From Streptomyces sparsogenes (GTDB taxonomy: Bacteria; Actinomycetota; Actinomycetes; Streptomycetales; Streptomycetaceae), in contig NZ_MAXF01000016.1 in the NCBI RefSeq assembly GCF_001704635.1, forward strand, positions 1-64,000: DNA of 64,000 bases, written 5' to 3'. Below are positions 9,099 to 19,203 of the stretch, one piece after another (the stretch's first letter is position 1; every line of letters starts with the position of its first letter). The translations under genes were made by a program, and so were the position numbers. Below the pieces are notes generated by a model. The model was not told the origin of the DNA and ran no database searches. It saw nothing but the letters and a program-made list of their open reading frames with translations.

Positions 9099-9148
9099 CA
9101 CTAATCAGTTAGTGGAATGATGGTGTGATGATCTCCGGGCGATGTCAA
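9099..9148 (-). promoter_or_regulatory. Promoter and operator of the YtrA-ABC operon
   Basis: On the minus strand TTGACA (9143-9148) is followed after 17 bases by CACCAT (9120-9125). Just downstream, at the expected transcript start, is the palindrome CACTAA-TCAG-TTAGTG (9099-9114), a likely site for the GntR protein to repress its own operon. Positions are read from sequence; binding is inferred. Confidence 0.65.
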
Positions 9149-9176
9149 GGCGGGCGGGTGGGGGCGCGGACAACAC

Positions 9177-9214
9177 ACGGCGCCCGCCCCCGGTCGGGAG
9201 GGGGCGGGCGCCGT
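9177..9214 (-). terminator. Terminator of gltBD
   Basis: Perfect 15-bp stem (9177-9191 with 9200-9214) and an 8-base loop, 63 bases beyond the gltD stop. It separates gltBD from the head-on upstream region of the YtrA operon. Confidence 0.75.
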
Positions 9215-9276
9215 GCACCGTTCCGTACGCCGTTGTACGGGCGGAGTCTCGGGGAGCGCCTGGTGGTGGGGGCGGG

Positions 9277-10755
9277 TCAGGCGGTCAGGGCGCGGTCCGT
9301 CGGGCGGATCGGGGCGGGCAGGGCGCTGGTCCCGGCCAGGTAGCGGTCCACGCCGCGGGCGGCCGAGCGGCCCTCGGCGATGGCCCACACGATCAGCGAC
9401 TGGCCGCGGCCCGCGTCACCGGCCACGAAGACGCCGTCCACGTTGGTGGCGAAGTCCGCGTCGCGGGCGATGTTGCCGCGCGCGTCCAGCTCCAGGCCGA
9501 ACTGCCTGACCAGGCCGTTCTCCTGGTCGGTGCCGGTGAAGCCCATGGCCAGGGTGACCAGCTGGGCCGGGATCTTCCGCTCGGTGCCCGGCTTCTGCTC
9601 GAGCTTGCCGTCCTTGAACTCCACCTCGATCAGGTGGAGCCACTGCACATGGCCGACAGTCTCTCCCTCTTCAGGGGCGGAGCCCTCGAAGTGGGTGGTG
9701 GAGACGGAGTAGACCCGCTCGCCGCCCTCCTCGTGGGCCGAGGTGACCTTGTAGAGCATCGGGAAGGTCGGCCAGGGGTGGGCCGGGGAGCGCTCCTCGC
9801 CCGGCCGCGGCATGATCTCCAGCTGGGTGACCGAGGCGGCGCCCTGGCGGTGGGCGGTGCCGACGCAGTCGGCGCCGGTGTCGCCGCCGCCGATCACCAC
9901 CACGTGCTTGCCCTCGGCGCTGATCGGGGAGGTGACGTAGTCGCCCTCCTGCACCTTGTTGGCCAGCGGCAGGTACTCCATGGCCTGGTGGACGCCCTTG
10001 AGCTCGCGCCCGGGCACCGGCAGGTCGCGGGCGGTGGTGGCGCCGGCCGCGATGACCACGGCGTCGTAGCGCTTGCGCAGCTTGGCGGCGTCGATGTCGC
10101 GGCCGATCTCCACCCCGGTGCGGAACTTGGTGCCCTCCGCGCGCATCTGCTCGATGCGCCGGTTGATGTGGCGCTTTTCCATCTTGAACTCGGGGATGCC
10201 GTAGCGCAGCAGCCCGCCGAGGCGGTCGGCGCGCTCGTACACCGCGACCGTGTGGCCGGCCCGGGTCAGCTGCTGGGCAGCGGCCAGTCCGGCCGGCCCG
10301 GAGCCGATGACGGCGACGGTCTTGCCGGACAGCCGCTCGGGCGGCTGCGGGGTGACGTCGCCCGTCTCCCAGGCCTTGTCGATGATGGTGACCTCGACGT
10401 TCTTGATGGTCACCGCGGGCTGGTTGATGCCCAGCACGCACGCGGCCTCGCACGGGGCGGGGCACAGCCGCCCGGTGAACTCGGGGAAGTTGTTGGTCGC
10501 GTGCAGCCGCTCGCTGGCCTCCCGCCAGTCCTCGCGGTAGGCGTAGTCGTTCCACTCGGGGATCAGGTTTCCGAGCGGACAGCCGTTGTGGCAGAACGGG
10601 ATGCCGCAGTCCATGCAGCGGCCGGCCTGCTTGCTGATGATCGGCAGCAGCGAGCCGGGGACGTAGACCTCGTTCCAGTCCTTGACGCGCTCGGCCACCG
10701 GGCGGGTCCTGGCGACCTCGCGGTCCGTGGTGAGAAAGCCCTTGGGATCAGCCAT
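9277..10755 (-). CDS. gltD: Glutamate synthase small (beta) subunit
   Basis: 492-aa NADPH-binding subunit that feeds electrons to GltB for conversion of 2-oxoglutarate and glutamine to two glutamates. The N-terminal Cys cluster [17 protein letters not shown] (about 47-63) and CPAPCEAAC bind two 4Fe-4S centres. A first Rossmann motif GSGPAG (about 151-156) binds [12 protein letters not shown] (about 285-293) binds NADPH, and the closing [21 protein letters not shown] completes the FAD site. The length is standard. The ATG at 10755 overlaps the gltB stop by 8 bases, so it is coupled to gltB. The terminator lies at 9177-9214. Confidence 0.97.
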   Translation of the reverse strand: MADPKGFLTTDREVARTRPVAERVKDWNEVYVPGSLLPIISKQAGRCMDCGIPFCHNGCPLGNLIPEWNDYAYREDWREASERLHATNNFPEFTGRLCPAPCEAACVLGINQPAVTIKNVEVTIIDKAWETGDVTPQPPERLSGKTVAVIGSGPAGLAAAQQLTRAGHTVAVYERADRLGGLLRYGIPEFKMEKRHINRRIEQMRAEGTKFRTGVEIGRDIDAAKLRKRYDAVVIAAGATTARDLPVPGRELKGVHQAMEYLPLANKVQEGDYVTSPISAEGKHVVVIGGGDTGADCVGTAHRQGAASVTQLEIMPRPGEERSPAHPWPTFPMLYKVTSAHEEGGERVYSVSTTHFEGSAPEEGETVGHVQWLHLIEVEFKDGKLEQKPGTERKIPAQLVTLAMGFTGTDQENGLVRQFGLELDARGNIARDADFATNVDGVFVAGDAGRGQSLIVWAIAEGRSAARGVDRYLAGTSALPAPIRPTDRALTA

Positions 10756-13700
10756 TGGTCGCCGCCTCCATCATCTTCTCGGTGGTCTCGGACTCGGAGA
10801 GCCCGGCTCGCTCGGCGGCGTCCTTGGCGGCGAGCACTGCCTTGTACGTGGTGGGGATGATCTTGCTGAAGCGGGTGAGGGCGGCGTCCCAGTCGGCGAG
10901 CAGGGTGCCCGCGACGGTGGAGCCGGTCTCCTCGTGGTGGCGGCGCACCACGTCGTGCAGCCACCGCTGGTCGGCGTCGTCGAGCGGCTCGATCGCATCG
11001 AGGTTGCCGGCGTTGACGTTGTCCCGGTCCAGGTCGACGACGTAGGCGACGCCCCCGGACATGCCCGCCGCGAAGTTGCGGCCGGTCGGGCCGAGCACCA
11101 CGGCCCGGCCGCCGGTCATGTACTCGCAGCCGTGGTCGCCCACGCCCTCGGAGACCACGGTCGCGCCCGAGTTGCGGACGCAGAACCGCTCGCCGACGCT
11201 GCCGCGCAGGAACATCTCGCCGCCGGTGGCGCCGTAGGCGAGGGTGTTGCCCGCGATGGTCGAGTACTCTGCCAGGTGGTCGGCGCCCCGGTCCGGGCGG
11301 ACGATCACCCGTCCGCCGGACAGGCCCTTGCCGACGTAGTCGTTGGCGTCGCCCTCCAGCCGCAGGGTGACGCCGTGCGGCAGGAACGCCCCGAAGGACT
11401 GGCCGGCCGAGCCGGTGAAGGTGATGTCGACGGTGTCCTCGGGCAGGCCCGCGCCACCGAACTTCCGGGTCACCTCGTGGCCGAGCATGGTGCCCACGGT
11501 CCGGTTGATGTTGCGGATCGCGACCTGGGCGCGGACCGGCTGGGCCGCCTCGGCGCTCTCCGCGCTCAGCGCGTCGGCCGCGAGCTTGATCAGCTCGTTG
11601 TCCAGCGCCTTCTCCAGGCCGTGGTCCTGGCCCACCACCTGGTGGCGCGCCGCGCCCTCGGGCAGGTCCGGGACGTGCAGCAGCGGGGCGAGGTCCAGGC
11701 CCTGCGCCTTCCAGTGGGCCACGGCCCGGGCGGTGTCCAGCAGCTCGGCGTGGCCGACGGCCTCGTCGAGGGTGCGGAAGCCCAGCTCGGCCAGCAGCTC
11801 GCGGACCTCCTCGGCGATGAACTCGAAGAAGTTCACCACGAACTCCGGCTTGCCGCTGAACCGCTCGCGCAGCACCGGGTTCTGGGTGGCGATGCCGACC
11901 GGGCAGGTGTCCAGGTGGCACACGCGCATCATCACGCAGCCGGAGACCACCAGCGGGGCGGTCGCGAAGCCGAACTCCTCCGCGCCGAGCAGCGCGGCGA
12001 TCACCACGTCGCGGCCGGTCTTCAGCTGGCCGTCGGTCTGCACCACGATGCGGTCGCGCAGGCCGTTGAGCAGCAGCGTCTGCTGGGTCTCGGCCAGGCC
12101 CAGCTCCCAGGGGCCGCCCGCGTGCTTGAGCGAGGTGAGCGGGGAGGCGCCGGTGCCGCCGTCGTGGCCGGAGATCAGCACCACGTCGGCGTGCGCCTTG
12201 GAGACGCCCGCGGCCACGGTGCCGACCCCGACCTCGGAGACCAGCTTGACGTGAATGCGCGCCTTCGGGTTGGCGTTCTTCAGGTCGTGGATGAGCTGGG
12301 CGAGGTCCTCGATGGAGTAGATGTCGTGGTGCGGCGGCGGGGAGATCAGGCCGACGCCCGGGGTGGAGTGCCGGGTCCTGGCCACCCACGGGTAGACCTT
12401 GTGGCCGGGCAGCTGGCCGCCCTCGCCGGGCTTGGCGCCCTGCGCCATCTTGATCTGGATGTCGTCGGAGTTGACCAGGTACTCGCTGGTGACGCCGAAG
12501 CGGCCGGAGGCCACCTGCTTGATCGCCGAGCGGCGCTCCGGGTCGTACAGCCGCTCCGGGTCCTCGCCGCCCTCGCCGGTGTTGGACTTGGCGCCCAGCC
12601 GGTTCATGGCGATGGCCAGGGTCTCGTGCGCCTCCTGGGAGATGGAGCCGTACGACATGGCGCCGGTGGAGAAGCGCTTGACGATCTCGCTGGCGGGCTC
12701 GACCTCCTCGAGGGGGATCGAGGGCCGGTCGCTCTTGAAGGCGAACAGGCCGCGCAGCGTCATCAGCCGCTCGGACTGCTCGTTCACCCGCTCGGTGTAC
12801 TTCTTGAAGATGTCGTAGCGCCGGGAGCGGGTGGAGTGCTGGAGCCGGAAGACCGTCTCGGGGTCGAAGAGGTGCGGCTCGCCCTCGCGGCGCCACTGGT
12901 ACTCGCCGCCGATGTCCAGCGCCCGGTGGGCGGAGGCGACACCGGAGACGGGGTACGCCTTGGCGTGCCGGGCGGCGACCTCCTTGGCGACGACGTCCAG
13001 GCCCGCGCCGCCGATCTTGGTGGCGGTGCCGTGGAAGTAGCTGTCCACGAAGGCCTCGTCCAGGCCGACGGCCTCGAAGACCTGCGCGCCGCGGTAGGAG
13101 GCCACGGTGGAGATGCCCATCTTGGACATCACCTTGAGCACGCCCTTGCCGAGCGCCTTGATCAGGTTGCGGATCGCGGTCTCGGCCTCGACGCCCGGCA
13201 GGAAGGTGCCGGCGCGGACCAGGTCCTCGACGGACTCCATGGCCAGGTACGGGTTGACGGCCGCGGCGCCGTAGCCGATCAGCAGCGCGACGTGGTGCAC
13301 CTCGCGGACGTCGCCCGCCTCGACCAGCAGGCCCACCTGGGTGCGCTGCTTGGTGCGGATGAGGTGGTGGTGGACGGCGGAGGTGAGCAGCAGGGAGGGG
13401 ATCGGGGCGTGCTCGGCGTCCGAGTGGCGGTCGGAGAGCACGATCAGCCGGGCGCCGTCCTCGATGGCGGCGTCGGCCTCCGCGCAGATCTCCGTCAGCC
13501 GCGCGGCCAGCGCCTCGCCGCCCCCGCCGACCCGGTACAGGCCCGAGAGGGTGGCGGCCTTCAGGCCCGGCATGTCGCCGTCGGCGTTGATGTGGATGAG
13601 CTTGGCCAGCTCGTCGTTGTCGATCACCGGGAAGGGCAGGGTGACGCTGCGGCAGGAGGCCGGGGTCGGCTCCAGCAGATTGCCCTGCGGGCCCAGCGAG

Positions 13701-15292
13701 GAGATCAGCGAGGTGACCAGCTCCTCGCGGATGGCGTCCAGCGGCGGGTTGGTGACCTGCGCGAACAGCTGGGTGAAGTAGTCGAACAGCAGCCGCGGAC
13801 GCTCGGAGAGGGCGGCGATCGGGGAGTCGGTGCCCATCGAGCCGATCGGCTCGGCGCCGGTCTTGGCCATCGGGGCCAGGATGACCCGCAGCTCCTCCTC
13901 GGTGTAGCCGAAGGTCTGCTGGCGGCGGGTGACCGAGGCGTGGGTGTGCACGATGTGCTCACGCTCGGGCAGGTCGGCCAGGTCGATCAGGCCCGCGTCC
14001 AGCCAGTCGCCGTACGGCTGCTCGGCGGCGAGCGCGGCCTTGATCTCGTCGTCCTCGATGATGCGGTGCTCGGCGGTGTCGACCAGGAACATCCGGCCCG
14101 GCTGGAGCCGGCCCTTGCGCACCACCTTGGCCGGGTCGATGTCCAGGACGCCGACCTCGGAGGCCAGTACGACCAGGCCGTCGTCGGTGACCCAGTAGCG
14201 CCCGGGCCGCAGGCCGTTGCGGTCCAGGACCGCGCCGACCTGGGTGCCGTCGGTGAAGGTGACGCAGGCCGGGCCGTCCCAGGGCTCCATCAGCGTGGAG
14301 TGGTACTGGTAGAAGGCGCGCCGCGCCGGGTCCATGGAGGGGTGGTTCTCCCAGGCCTCGGGGACCATCATCAGCACGCTGTGCGGCAGCGAGCGGCCGC
14401 CGAGGTGGAGCAGCTCCAGGACCTCGTCGAAGGTCGCGGAGTCGGAGGCGTCGGGGGTGCAGATCGGGAAGATCCGCTCCAGCCCCTTGTCCCCGAACAG
14501 GTCGCTGACCAGCTGCGACTCCCGGGCGCGCATCCAGTTGCGGTTGCCCTTGACCGTGTTGATCTCGCCGTTGTGGGCGACGAAGCGGTACGGGTGGGCC
14601 AGCGGCCAGCTCGGGAAGGTGTTGGTGGAGAAGCGCGAGTGGACCAGCGCGATCGCGGTGGCGAAGCGGCGGTCGGACAGGTCGGGGAAGAACGGCTCCA
14701 GCTGGCCGGTGGTCAGCATCCCCTTGTAGACCAGGGTGCGCGAGGACAGCGACGGGAAGTAGACCCCGACCTCCCGCTCGGCGCGCTTGCGCAGCACGAA
14801 CGCCTTGCGGTCCAGGGCGAGCCCGCTGCTGGCGCCGTCGGTGACGAAGAGCTGGCGGAACGCGGGCATGGTGGCGCGCGCGCCGTTGCCCAGCAGATCG
14901 GGGGCGACCGGGACCTCGCGCCAGCCGAGGACGGTCAGGCCCTCCTCGGCCGCGAGGCGCTCGATGTGGCCGGCGGCGCCCTCGGCCTCCCCGTCCGGGA
15001 GGAAGGCGATGCCCACGGCGTACGAGCCGGCCTCGGGCAGCTCGAAGCCGCTGACGCTCTCCCGCAGGAAGGCGTCGGGGACCTGCACCAGGATGCCCGC
15101 GCCGTCACCGGAGTCCGGCTCGGAACCGGTGGCCCCGCGGTGCTCGAGGTTGCGCAGGACGGTCAGAGCCTGCTCCACGAGCTCATGGCTGGCCTCGCCG
15201 GTGAGGGTCGCCACGAAGCCGACGCCACAGGCGTCGTGCTCATCGCGCGGGTCGTACATCCCCTGTCGGGCGGGGTGGGACGCGGAACGCAT
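10748..15292 (-). CDS. gltB: Glutamate synthase large (alpha) subunit
   Basis: 1514-aa subunit of NADPH-glutamate synthase. Cys22 (HDACGVGF) is the N-terminal nucleophile of the glutaminase domain, exposed after removal of a 21-residue propeptide. The FMN-binding synthase domain is seen at [17 protein letters not shown] and in the [11 protein letters not shown] loop. The 3Fe-4S Cys are in [21 protein letters not shown], and the C-terminal beta-helix domain carries repeated Gly-rich turns ([19 protein letters not shown]). Start ATG 15292 has GGGAGA 5-6 bases upstream. The first gene of the gltBD operon; the 296-base upstream region holds a GlnR-box-like element. Together with glutamine synthetase it forms the ammonium assimilation route. 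Confidence 0.97.
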   Translation of the reverse strand: MRSASHPARQGMYDPRDEHDACGVGFVATLTGEASHELVEQALTVLRNLEHRGATGSEPDSGDGAGILVQVPDAFLRESVSGFELPEAGSYAVGIAFLPDGEAEGAAGHIERLAAEEGLTVLGWREVPVAPDLLGNGARATMPAFRQLFVTDGASSGLALDRKAFVLRKRAEREVGVYFPSLSSRTLVYKGMLTTGQLEPFFPDLSDRRFATAIALVHSRFSTNTFPSWPLAHPYRFVAHNGEINTVKGNRNWMRARESQLVSDLFGDKGLERIFPICTPDASDSATFDEVLELLHLGGRSLPHSVLMMVPEAWENHPSMDPARRAFYQYHSTLMEPWDGPACVTFTDGTQVGAVLDRNGLRPGRYWVTDDGLVVLASEVGVLDIDPAKVVRKGRLQPGRMFLVDTAEHRIIEDDEIKAALAAEQPYGDWLDAGLIDLADLPEREHIVHTHASVTRRQQTFGYTEEELRVILAPMAKTGAEPIGSMGTDSPIAALSERPRLLFDYFTQLFAQVTNPPLDAIREELVTSLISSLGPQGNLLEPTPASCRSVTLPFPVIDNDELAKLIHINADGDMPGLKAATLSGLYRVGGGGEALAARLTEICAEADAAIEDGARLIVLSDRHSDAEHAPIPSLLLTSAVHHHLIRTKQRTQVGLLVEAGDVREVHHVALLIGYGAAAVNPYLAMESVEDLVRAGTFLPGVEAETAIRNLIKALGKGVLKVMSKMGISTVASYRGAQVFEAVGLDEAFVDSYFHGTATKIGGAGLDVVAKEVAARHAKAYPVSGVASAHRALDIGGEYQWRREGEPHLFDPETVFRLQHSTRSRRYDIFKKYTERVNEQSERLMTLRGLFAFKSDRPSIPLEEVEPASEIVKRFSTGAMSYGSISQEAHETLAIAMNRLGAKSNTGEGGEDPERLYDPERRSAIKQVASGRFGVTSEYLVNSDDIQIKMAQGAKPGEGGQLPGHKVYPWVARTRHSTPGVGLISPPPHHDIYSIEDLAQLIHDLKNANPKARIHVKLVSEVGVGTVAAGVSKAHADVVLISGHDGGTGASPLTSLKHAGGPWELGLAETQQTLLLNGLRDRIVVQTDGQLKTGRDVVIAALLGAEEFGFATAPLVVSGCVMMRVCHLDTCPVGIATQNPVLRERFSGKPEFVVNFFEFIAEEVRELLAELGFRTLDEAVGHAELLDTARAVAHWKAQGLDLAPLLHVPDLPEGAARHQVVGQDHGLEKALDNELIKLAADALSAESAEAAQPVRAQVAIRNINRTVGTMLGHEVTRKFGGAGLPEDTVDITFTGSAGQSFGAFLPHGVTLRLEGDANDYVGKGLSGGRVIVRPDRGADHLAEYSTIAGNTLAYGATGGEMFLRGSVGERFCVRNSGATVVSEGVGDHGCEYMTGGRAVVLGPTGRNFAAGMSGGVAYVVDLDRDNVNAGNLDAIEPLDDADQRWLHDVVRRHHEETGSTVAGTLLADWDAALTRFSKIIPTTYKAVLAAKDAAERAGLSESETTEKMMEAATNG

Positions 15293-15530
15293 CGGCTCTC
15301 CCGTCGTCGTCTACGGCATATGGGTGTGCCGAGGGACGACGCTGGCCCTCCGCCAAGAAATTTTCGTGCAGGTTACATGATGAGTCGGATCCCGAGAAGT
15401 GGATAGCTCGTTCCACCATGCGGACAACGTGCACGAGGGATGAAGTGAGGCAAGGGGGATCAAACGATCACCCCGCCGTCAGCGCGAAGCGGGCGACGCT
15501 GCCCACGGCGCTACGGCGTTATGCCCGCCG

Positions 15531-15557
15531 GTAAACGGATTGAAACCGTCGGGTAAC
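15531..15557. promoter_or_regulatory. GlnR-box-like element upstream of gltB
   Basis: Three pentamers occur at exact 11-base spacing: GTAAA (15531-15535), GAAAC (15542-15546) and GTAAC (15553-15557), matching the streptomycete GlnR pattern gTnAC-n6-GaAAC-n6. It lies about 240 bases before the gltB start codon. The only other flanking gene ends here. Elsewhere in the 15293-15588 spacer I see only a weak promoter candidate (TTGTCC, complement of 15422-15427). Confidence 0.6.
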
Positions 15558-15588
15558 GGCGTAATCTTGCGGCTCGCCGTATGGTAAA

Positions 15589-16320
15589 TCAACCCACCGC
15601 GGTATCGAAGAGTGTGCCCAAGGCATATGTCACACCGGCCGCCGCGCCACCCAGCGCCAGCTGCCGCAGCCCGCTGAACCACCAGCTACGGGCGGTCACC
15701 CGCGCCACCACCGCACCGCAAGCGAACAGCCCGATCAGCGCCAGCACCACGGCCGGCCACAGCGCGGTGGCCCCCAGCAGATACGGCAGCACCGGCAGCA
15801 GGGCGCCCAGCGCGAACGAGCCGAACGAGGACACCGCGGCGACCAGCGGAGACGGCAGGTCGTCCGGGTCGACGCCCAGCTCCTCGCGGGCGTGTATCTC
15901 CAGCGCCTGCTCCGGGTCCCTCGACAGCTGCTCGGCCACCTGGCGCGCCAGCTTCGGCTCCACGCCCCGCGACTCGTACAGCGCGGCCAGCTCCTCCAGC
16001 TCGTCCACCGGGTGCTTGCGCAGCTCGAGCCGCTCGACCTCCAGCTCGGCCTCCACCAGCTCGCGCTGGGAGGCCACGGAGGTGTACTCCCCGGCGGCCA
16101 TCGAGAACGCGCCGGCCGCCAGCCCGGCCAGGCCGGTGATCACGATGGTCTGCCGGTCCATGGAGCCGCCGGCGACGCCGGTCATCAGGGCGAGATTGGA
16201 CACGAGACCGTCCATGGCGCCGAACACGGCGGGGCGCAGCCAGCCGCCGTTCACATCGCGGTGGGTGTGGTTGTCGCGGTGCGCGATGTGAGGTTGTTCG
16301 GTGCCCTCGATGACCGACAT
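15589..16320 (-). CDS. VIT1/CCC1-family transporter
   Basis: 243-aa membrane protein of the vacuolar iron transporter/CCC1 family, which in plants and yeast moves Fe(II) or Mn(II). The first helix carries the family signature FGAMDGLVSNLALMTGVAGG. A second helix ends in GAFSMAAGEYTSVASQRE. A cytoplasmic Glu-rich helical section follows (EAELEVERLELRKHPVDELEELAALY), the kind that binds metal, and then three helices near the C-terminus. Start ATG 16320 has AAGGGAG 6 bases upstream. It probably exports or detoxifies iron or manganese across the cell membrane. It stands alone between gltB and lgt. Confidence 0.88.
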   Translation of the reverse strand: MSVIEGTEQPHIAHRDNHTHRDVNGGWLRPAVFGAMDGLVSNLALMTGVAGGSMDRQTIVITGLAGLAAGAFSMAAGEYTSVASQRELVEAELEVERLELRKHPVDELEELAALYESRGVEPKLARQVAEQLSRDPEQALEIHAREELGVDPDDLPSPLVAAVSSFGSFALGALLPVLPYLLGATALWPAVVLALIGLFACGAVVARVTARSWWFSGLRQLALGGAAAGVTYALGTLFDTAVG

Positions 16321-16448
16321 GGTGCTCCCTTCGGGGGTGTGCGGGCATGGCCGCCCTCGACCCAACAGTTCGAAGGTACGCGCGAATTCCCTGCCGCCGC
16401 CAGCAAGGAAGGCCGAACTTACCTCGCTGACCTGCACAAACGCGAAGA

Positions 16449-16474
16449 CCGCCGGACCCTCGCGGGTCCGGCGG
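16449..16474 (-). terminator. Terminator after lgt
   Basis: 11-bp perfect stem (16449-16459 with 16464-16474) and 4-base loop, 26 bases beyond the lgt stop codon. Confidence 0.7.
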
Positions 16475-16500
16475 CCTCGGGGGGCTCGGAGACTACGAAA

Positions 16501-17505
16501 CTACTGGGACTGCTCGGCCGGCTCGGCGGGCCCGGCCTCGGACTTCGCCTCGCCGTCCGCCTTGGCCTCGCTCCTCGCCTCGGCCTCGCCCTTCGCCCTG
16601 GTTCCGGCCTTCGCCTGGGTTCCGTCCTCGCCGCTGTCCGCGCGGGCCGGCTCGCCGCCGTCCTCGCCCTCCCCGGCCTCGGCCACGGCGGCGGGCTCCA
16701 CGACCTCCTCGCGCCCGGGGGACCTCTTCGCGGAGAGCACGAAGTAGACCACCGCCGCCAGGAAGACGGCGACCGCCGTCCAGTTGTTCAGCCGCAGGCC
16801 CAGCACATGATGGGCGGTGTCCACCCGCAGGTACTCCACCCAGAAGCGGCCCACCGTGTACGCGGCGACATACAGCGCGAACGCCCGGCCGTGCCCCAGC
16901 TTGAACTTCCGGTCCGCCCAGATCACCAGCAGCGCCACGCCCACGCACCACAGCGACTCGTACAGGAACGTCGGTTGGTACGTCCCGGCCACCCGCCCTA
17001 TCCCCGGGTCGGCGTCGATCTTCAGCGCCCACGGCACATCGGTCCGCTTGCCGTAAAGCTCCTGGTTGAACCAGTTGCCCCAGCGGCCGATCGCCTGGGC
17101 GAAGGCGATCCCCGGCGCGACCGCGTCGGCATACGCCGGGAGCGGGATGCCCCGGCGCCGGCAGCCGATCCAGGCGCCGAGCGCGCCCATCGCGATCGCG
17201 CCCCAGATCCCGAGGCCGCCCTCCCAGATCTTGAAGGCGTCCACCCAGTCGCGACCGTCGGTGAAGTACAGCTCGTAGTCGGTGATGACGTGGTACAGAC
17301 GACCACCGACGAGCCCGAAGGGCACCGCCCACACGGCGATGTCGGCGACCGTGCCGACCCGGCCGCCGCGGGCGACCCAGCGCCGCCCGCCGAGCCAGAC
17401 CGCCACGAAGACACCGATGATGATGCAGAAGGCATAGCCGCGCAGCGGGATCGGGCCGAGATAGATCACGCCGGACGACGGGCTGGGAATGTATGCGAGG
17501 TCCAT
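16501..17505 (-). CDS. lgt: Prolipoprotein diacylglyceryl transferase
   Basis: 334-aa membrane enzyme that transfers diacylglycerol from phosphatidylglycerol to the lipobox Cys of prolipoproteins, the first maturation step. The signature GRWGNWFNQE (about 141-150), with the essential Arg, and the preceding VGGRLYHV and IWEGGLGIWGA are present, with seven hydrophobic helices. The last 70 residues form a charged, low-complexity tail rich in Ala, Glu and Lys repeats (AKGEAEARSEAKADGEAKSE), absent from enterobacterial Lgt and common in streptomycetes. The second-step gene lspA lies at 57.7 kb. It follows the thioredoxin-fold gene by 70 bases and may share its transcript. Confidence 0.95.
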   Translation of the reverse strand: MDLAYIPSPSSGVIYLGPIPLRGYAFCIIIGVFVAVWLGGRRWVARGGRVGTVADIAVWAVPFGLVGGRLYHVITDYELYFTDGRDWVDAFKIWEGGLGIWGAIAMGALGAWIGCRRRGIPLPAYADAVAPGIAFAQAIGRWGNWFNQELYGKRTDVPWALKIDADPGIGRVAGTYQPTFLYESLWCVGVALLVIWADRKFKLGHGRAFALYVAAYTVGRFWVEYLRVDTAHHVLGLRLNNWTAVAVFLAAVVYFVLSAKRSPGREEVVEPAAVAEAGEGEDGGEPARADSGEDGTQAKAGTRAKGEAEARSEAKADGEAKSEAGPAEPAEQSQ

Positions 17506-17575
17506 GTCGAAGTCGACGCTACCCTGCCGGGCGGCGGATGCGGCAACCCACCCGCCACAACGGCTGCATAACGAG

Positions 17576-18337
17576 CTACTTGGTCACCATCCGCTTGAGC
17601 TTCCGCGGGCTCAGCGGCTTGTCCGGATCGCCGTAGACCGCCTTCCCGTCCAGCAGGATGGTCGGTGTGCTGTTGTAGCCCGAGCGGGTGAAGGCGGCAT
17701 TGGACTTCCGCACCCACCCGTCGTGCCGGCCGTCCTCCACACACCTGCGGAAGGTCCGGGTGTCCAGCCCCGGGACCTTGCCCGCCAGCTTGATCAGCTT
17801 CGACTTGTTCGCGTACGCGTCCTTGGTCTCCGGGGGCTGGTTCTTGTAGAGCACGTCATGGTACGCCCGGAACTTCCCGGCGTCCTGCGCGCAGGCCGCC
17901 GCGTTCGCCGCGTGGAGCGAGCCGGTGCCGCCCATGTTCCCGTCGATGATCGTCACCAGGTGGTAGCGCACCTTCATCCGCCCCTTGTCCTGGAGCCGGT
18001 GCACGGTCGTGCGGAAGACGTCCTCGAACTGCTTGCAGCCGGGGCAGCGGAAGTCCTCGTAGACGGTCAGCGTCTTCTTCGCGCCCGCCTTCCCGGAGGT
18101 GATCACCGTGCCCGCCGCGCCGCGGGGCGCGACCGCCCGGCTCCCGGACTTCCCCGACGAGTCCTCGCCGCTCTTCGAGGCGACCATGCCCACGCCCGCG
18201 GCCACCCCGAGCACGGCCACCACAGCCCCGGCCACGCCCATGGTGCGCCTGCGCCTGGCGCGGAGCCGCTCCTTCTCTCGCTGTTCCCGCAGCCGCTCCC
18301 GGGCGCTGCGCTTCCCCTCACGGTTTTTCTCGCTCAC
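17576..18337 (-). CDS. Membrane-anchored DsbA-like thioredoxin-fold protein
   Basis: 253-aa protein with a very basic N-terminus (about 30 residues, RARERLREQREKERLRARRRR), one membrane helix (about 33-53) and an extracytoplasmic thioredoxin domain with the redox motif CPGC (about 97-100) in VYEDFRCPGCKQF. The cis-Pro loop is STPTILLDG. This fits thiol oxidation or disulfide transfer in exported proteins. The start is GTG 18337. It lies between trpA and lgt, an arrangement that I recall as conserved in streptomycetes. A second protein of the same design is encoded at 51671-52519. Confidence 0.85.
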   Translation of the reverse strand: MSEKNREGKRSARERLREQREKERLRARRRRTMGVAGAVVAVLGVAAGVGMVASKSGEDSSGKSGSRAVAPRGAAGTVITSGKAGAKKTLTVYEDFRCPGCKQFEDVFRTTVHRLQDKGRMKVRYHLVTIIDGNMGGTGSLHAANAAACAQDAGKFRAYHDVLYKNQPPETKDAYANKSKLIKLAGKVPGLDTRTFRRCVEDGRHDGWVRKSNAAFTRSGYNSTPTILLDGKAVYGDPDKPLSPRKLKRMVTK

Positions 18338-18352
18338 GCCCTCGCCTAACGA

Positions 18353-18382
18353 GGCGGAGGAGCCCCGCTGAGCCCCTCCGCC
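18353..18382 (-). terminator. Possible terminator after trpA
   Basis: 8-bp stem GGCGGAGG/CCTCCGCC (18353-18360 with 18375-18382) with a 14-base loop, 11 bases past trpA. The long loop makes it weak, so readthrough into the next genes is likely. Confidence 0.4.
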
Positions 18383-18393
18383 CCGTATTCCCC

Positions 18394-19203
18394 CTAACGA
18401 GCGACGCGGACTCCCTCCGCCAGCTCACCCGCCAGGGCGCGCACGGCCGCGATCCCCGACTCCAGGTCCTCGGCGTCCATCAGCCGCCGGACGAAGGCCG
18501 TCCCGACGATGACGCCGTCCGCGTACCCGGCCACCTCGGCGGCCTGCCCGGCGTTGGACACCCCGAGCCCCACGCACACCGGCAGGTCGGTCGTCGCGCG
18601 GGTGCGCTCCACCAGCTCCCGCGCCCCCTCCCCCACCGAATCGCGGGTGCCGGTGACGCCCATGATCGAGGCCGCGTACACAAAGCCGCTGCCCGCCGCG
18701 GTGATCCTCGCCAGCCGCTCGTCGCCGGTGCTCTGCGCCACCACGAAGACCGTGGCGAGGCCGTGCTGCTCGGCGGCCTTCCGCCATCCCTCCGACTCCT
18801 GGACCGGCAGGTCCGGCAGGATGCAGCCCGCGCCGCCGGCCGCCGCCAGATCGGCGGCGAACCGCTCGGCCCCGTACCGGTCGACCGGGTTCCAGTACGT
18901 CATGCACAGCACGGGCGCCCCGGTCCGCTCGTGGACCTCGCCGACCGTACGGATCACATCGCGGATGCGCACCCCGCCCCGCAGGGCGATGTCGTCGGCG
19001 GTCTGGATGACCGGGCCGTCCAGCACCGGGTCGCTGTACGGCAGCCCGACCTCGATCACATCGCAGCCGCCCTCGACCATCGCCGTCATGGCGCGCACCG
19101 CGCCGTCCACGGTCGGATAGCCGGCCGGCATATAGCCGATGAGCGCGGCGCGCCCCTCCGCCCCGGCCTTGGCGAGCACGGACCCCAGCAGCTCTGCGCT
19201 CAT
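18394..19203 (-). CDS. trpA: Tryptophan synthase alpha chain
   Basis: 269-aa TIM barrel that cleaves indole-3-glycerol phosphate to indole and glyceraldehyde 3-phosphate, passing indole to TrpB through a channel. The catalytic Glu and Asp are in VIEVGLPYSDPVLDGP (about residues 48-63). The phosphate-binding loop is at VCVGLGVSNAGQAAEV and IVGTAFVRRL. ATG 19203 overlaps the trpB stop by one base (TGATG). GTG 19206 is an equally coupled alternative. Last gene of the trpC-trpM-trpB-trpA cluster. Confidence 0.96.
   Translation of the reverse strand: MSAELLGSVLAKAGAEGRAALIGYMPAGYPTVDGAVRAMTAMVEGGCDVIEVGLPYSDPVLDGPVIQTADDIALRGGVRIRDVIRTVGEVHERTGAPVLCMTYWNPVDRYGAERFAADLAAAGGAGCILPDLPVQESEGWRKAAEQHGLATVFVVAQSTGDERLARITAAGSGFVYAASIMGVTGTRDSVGEGARELVERTRATTDLPVCVGLGVSNAGQAAEVAGYADGVIVGTAFVRRLMDAEDLESGIAAVRALAGELAEGVRVAR

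Noticed and set aside
10682..15406. A very long open frame (over 1500 codons) on the plus strand opposite gltB
   Set aside because: It is antisense to a fully conserved gene. High G+C third positions open antisense frames throughout this window; the translation is low-complexity and matches no family.
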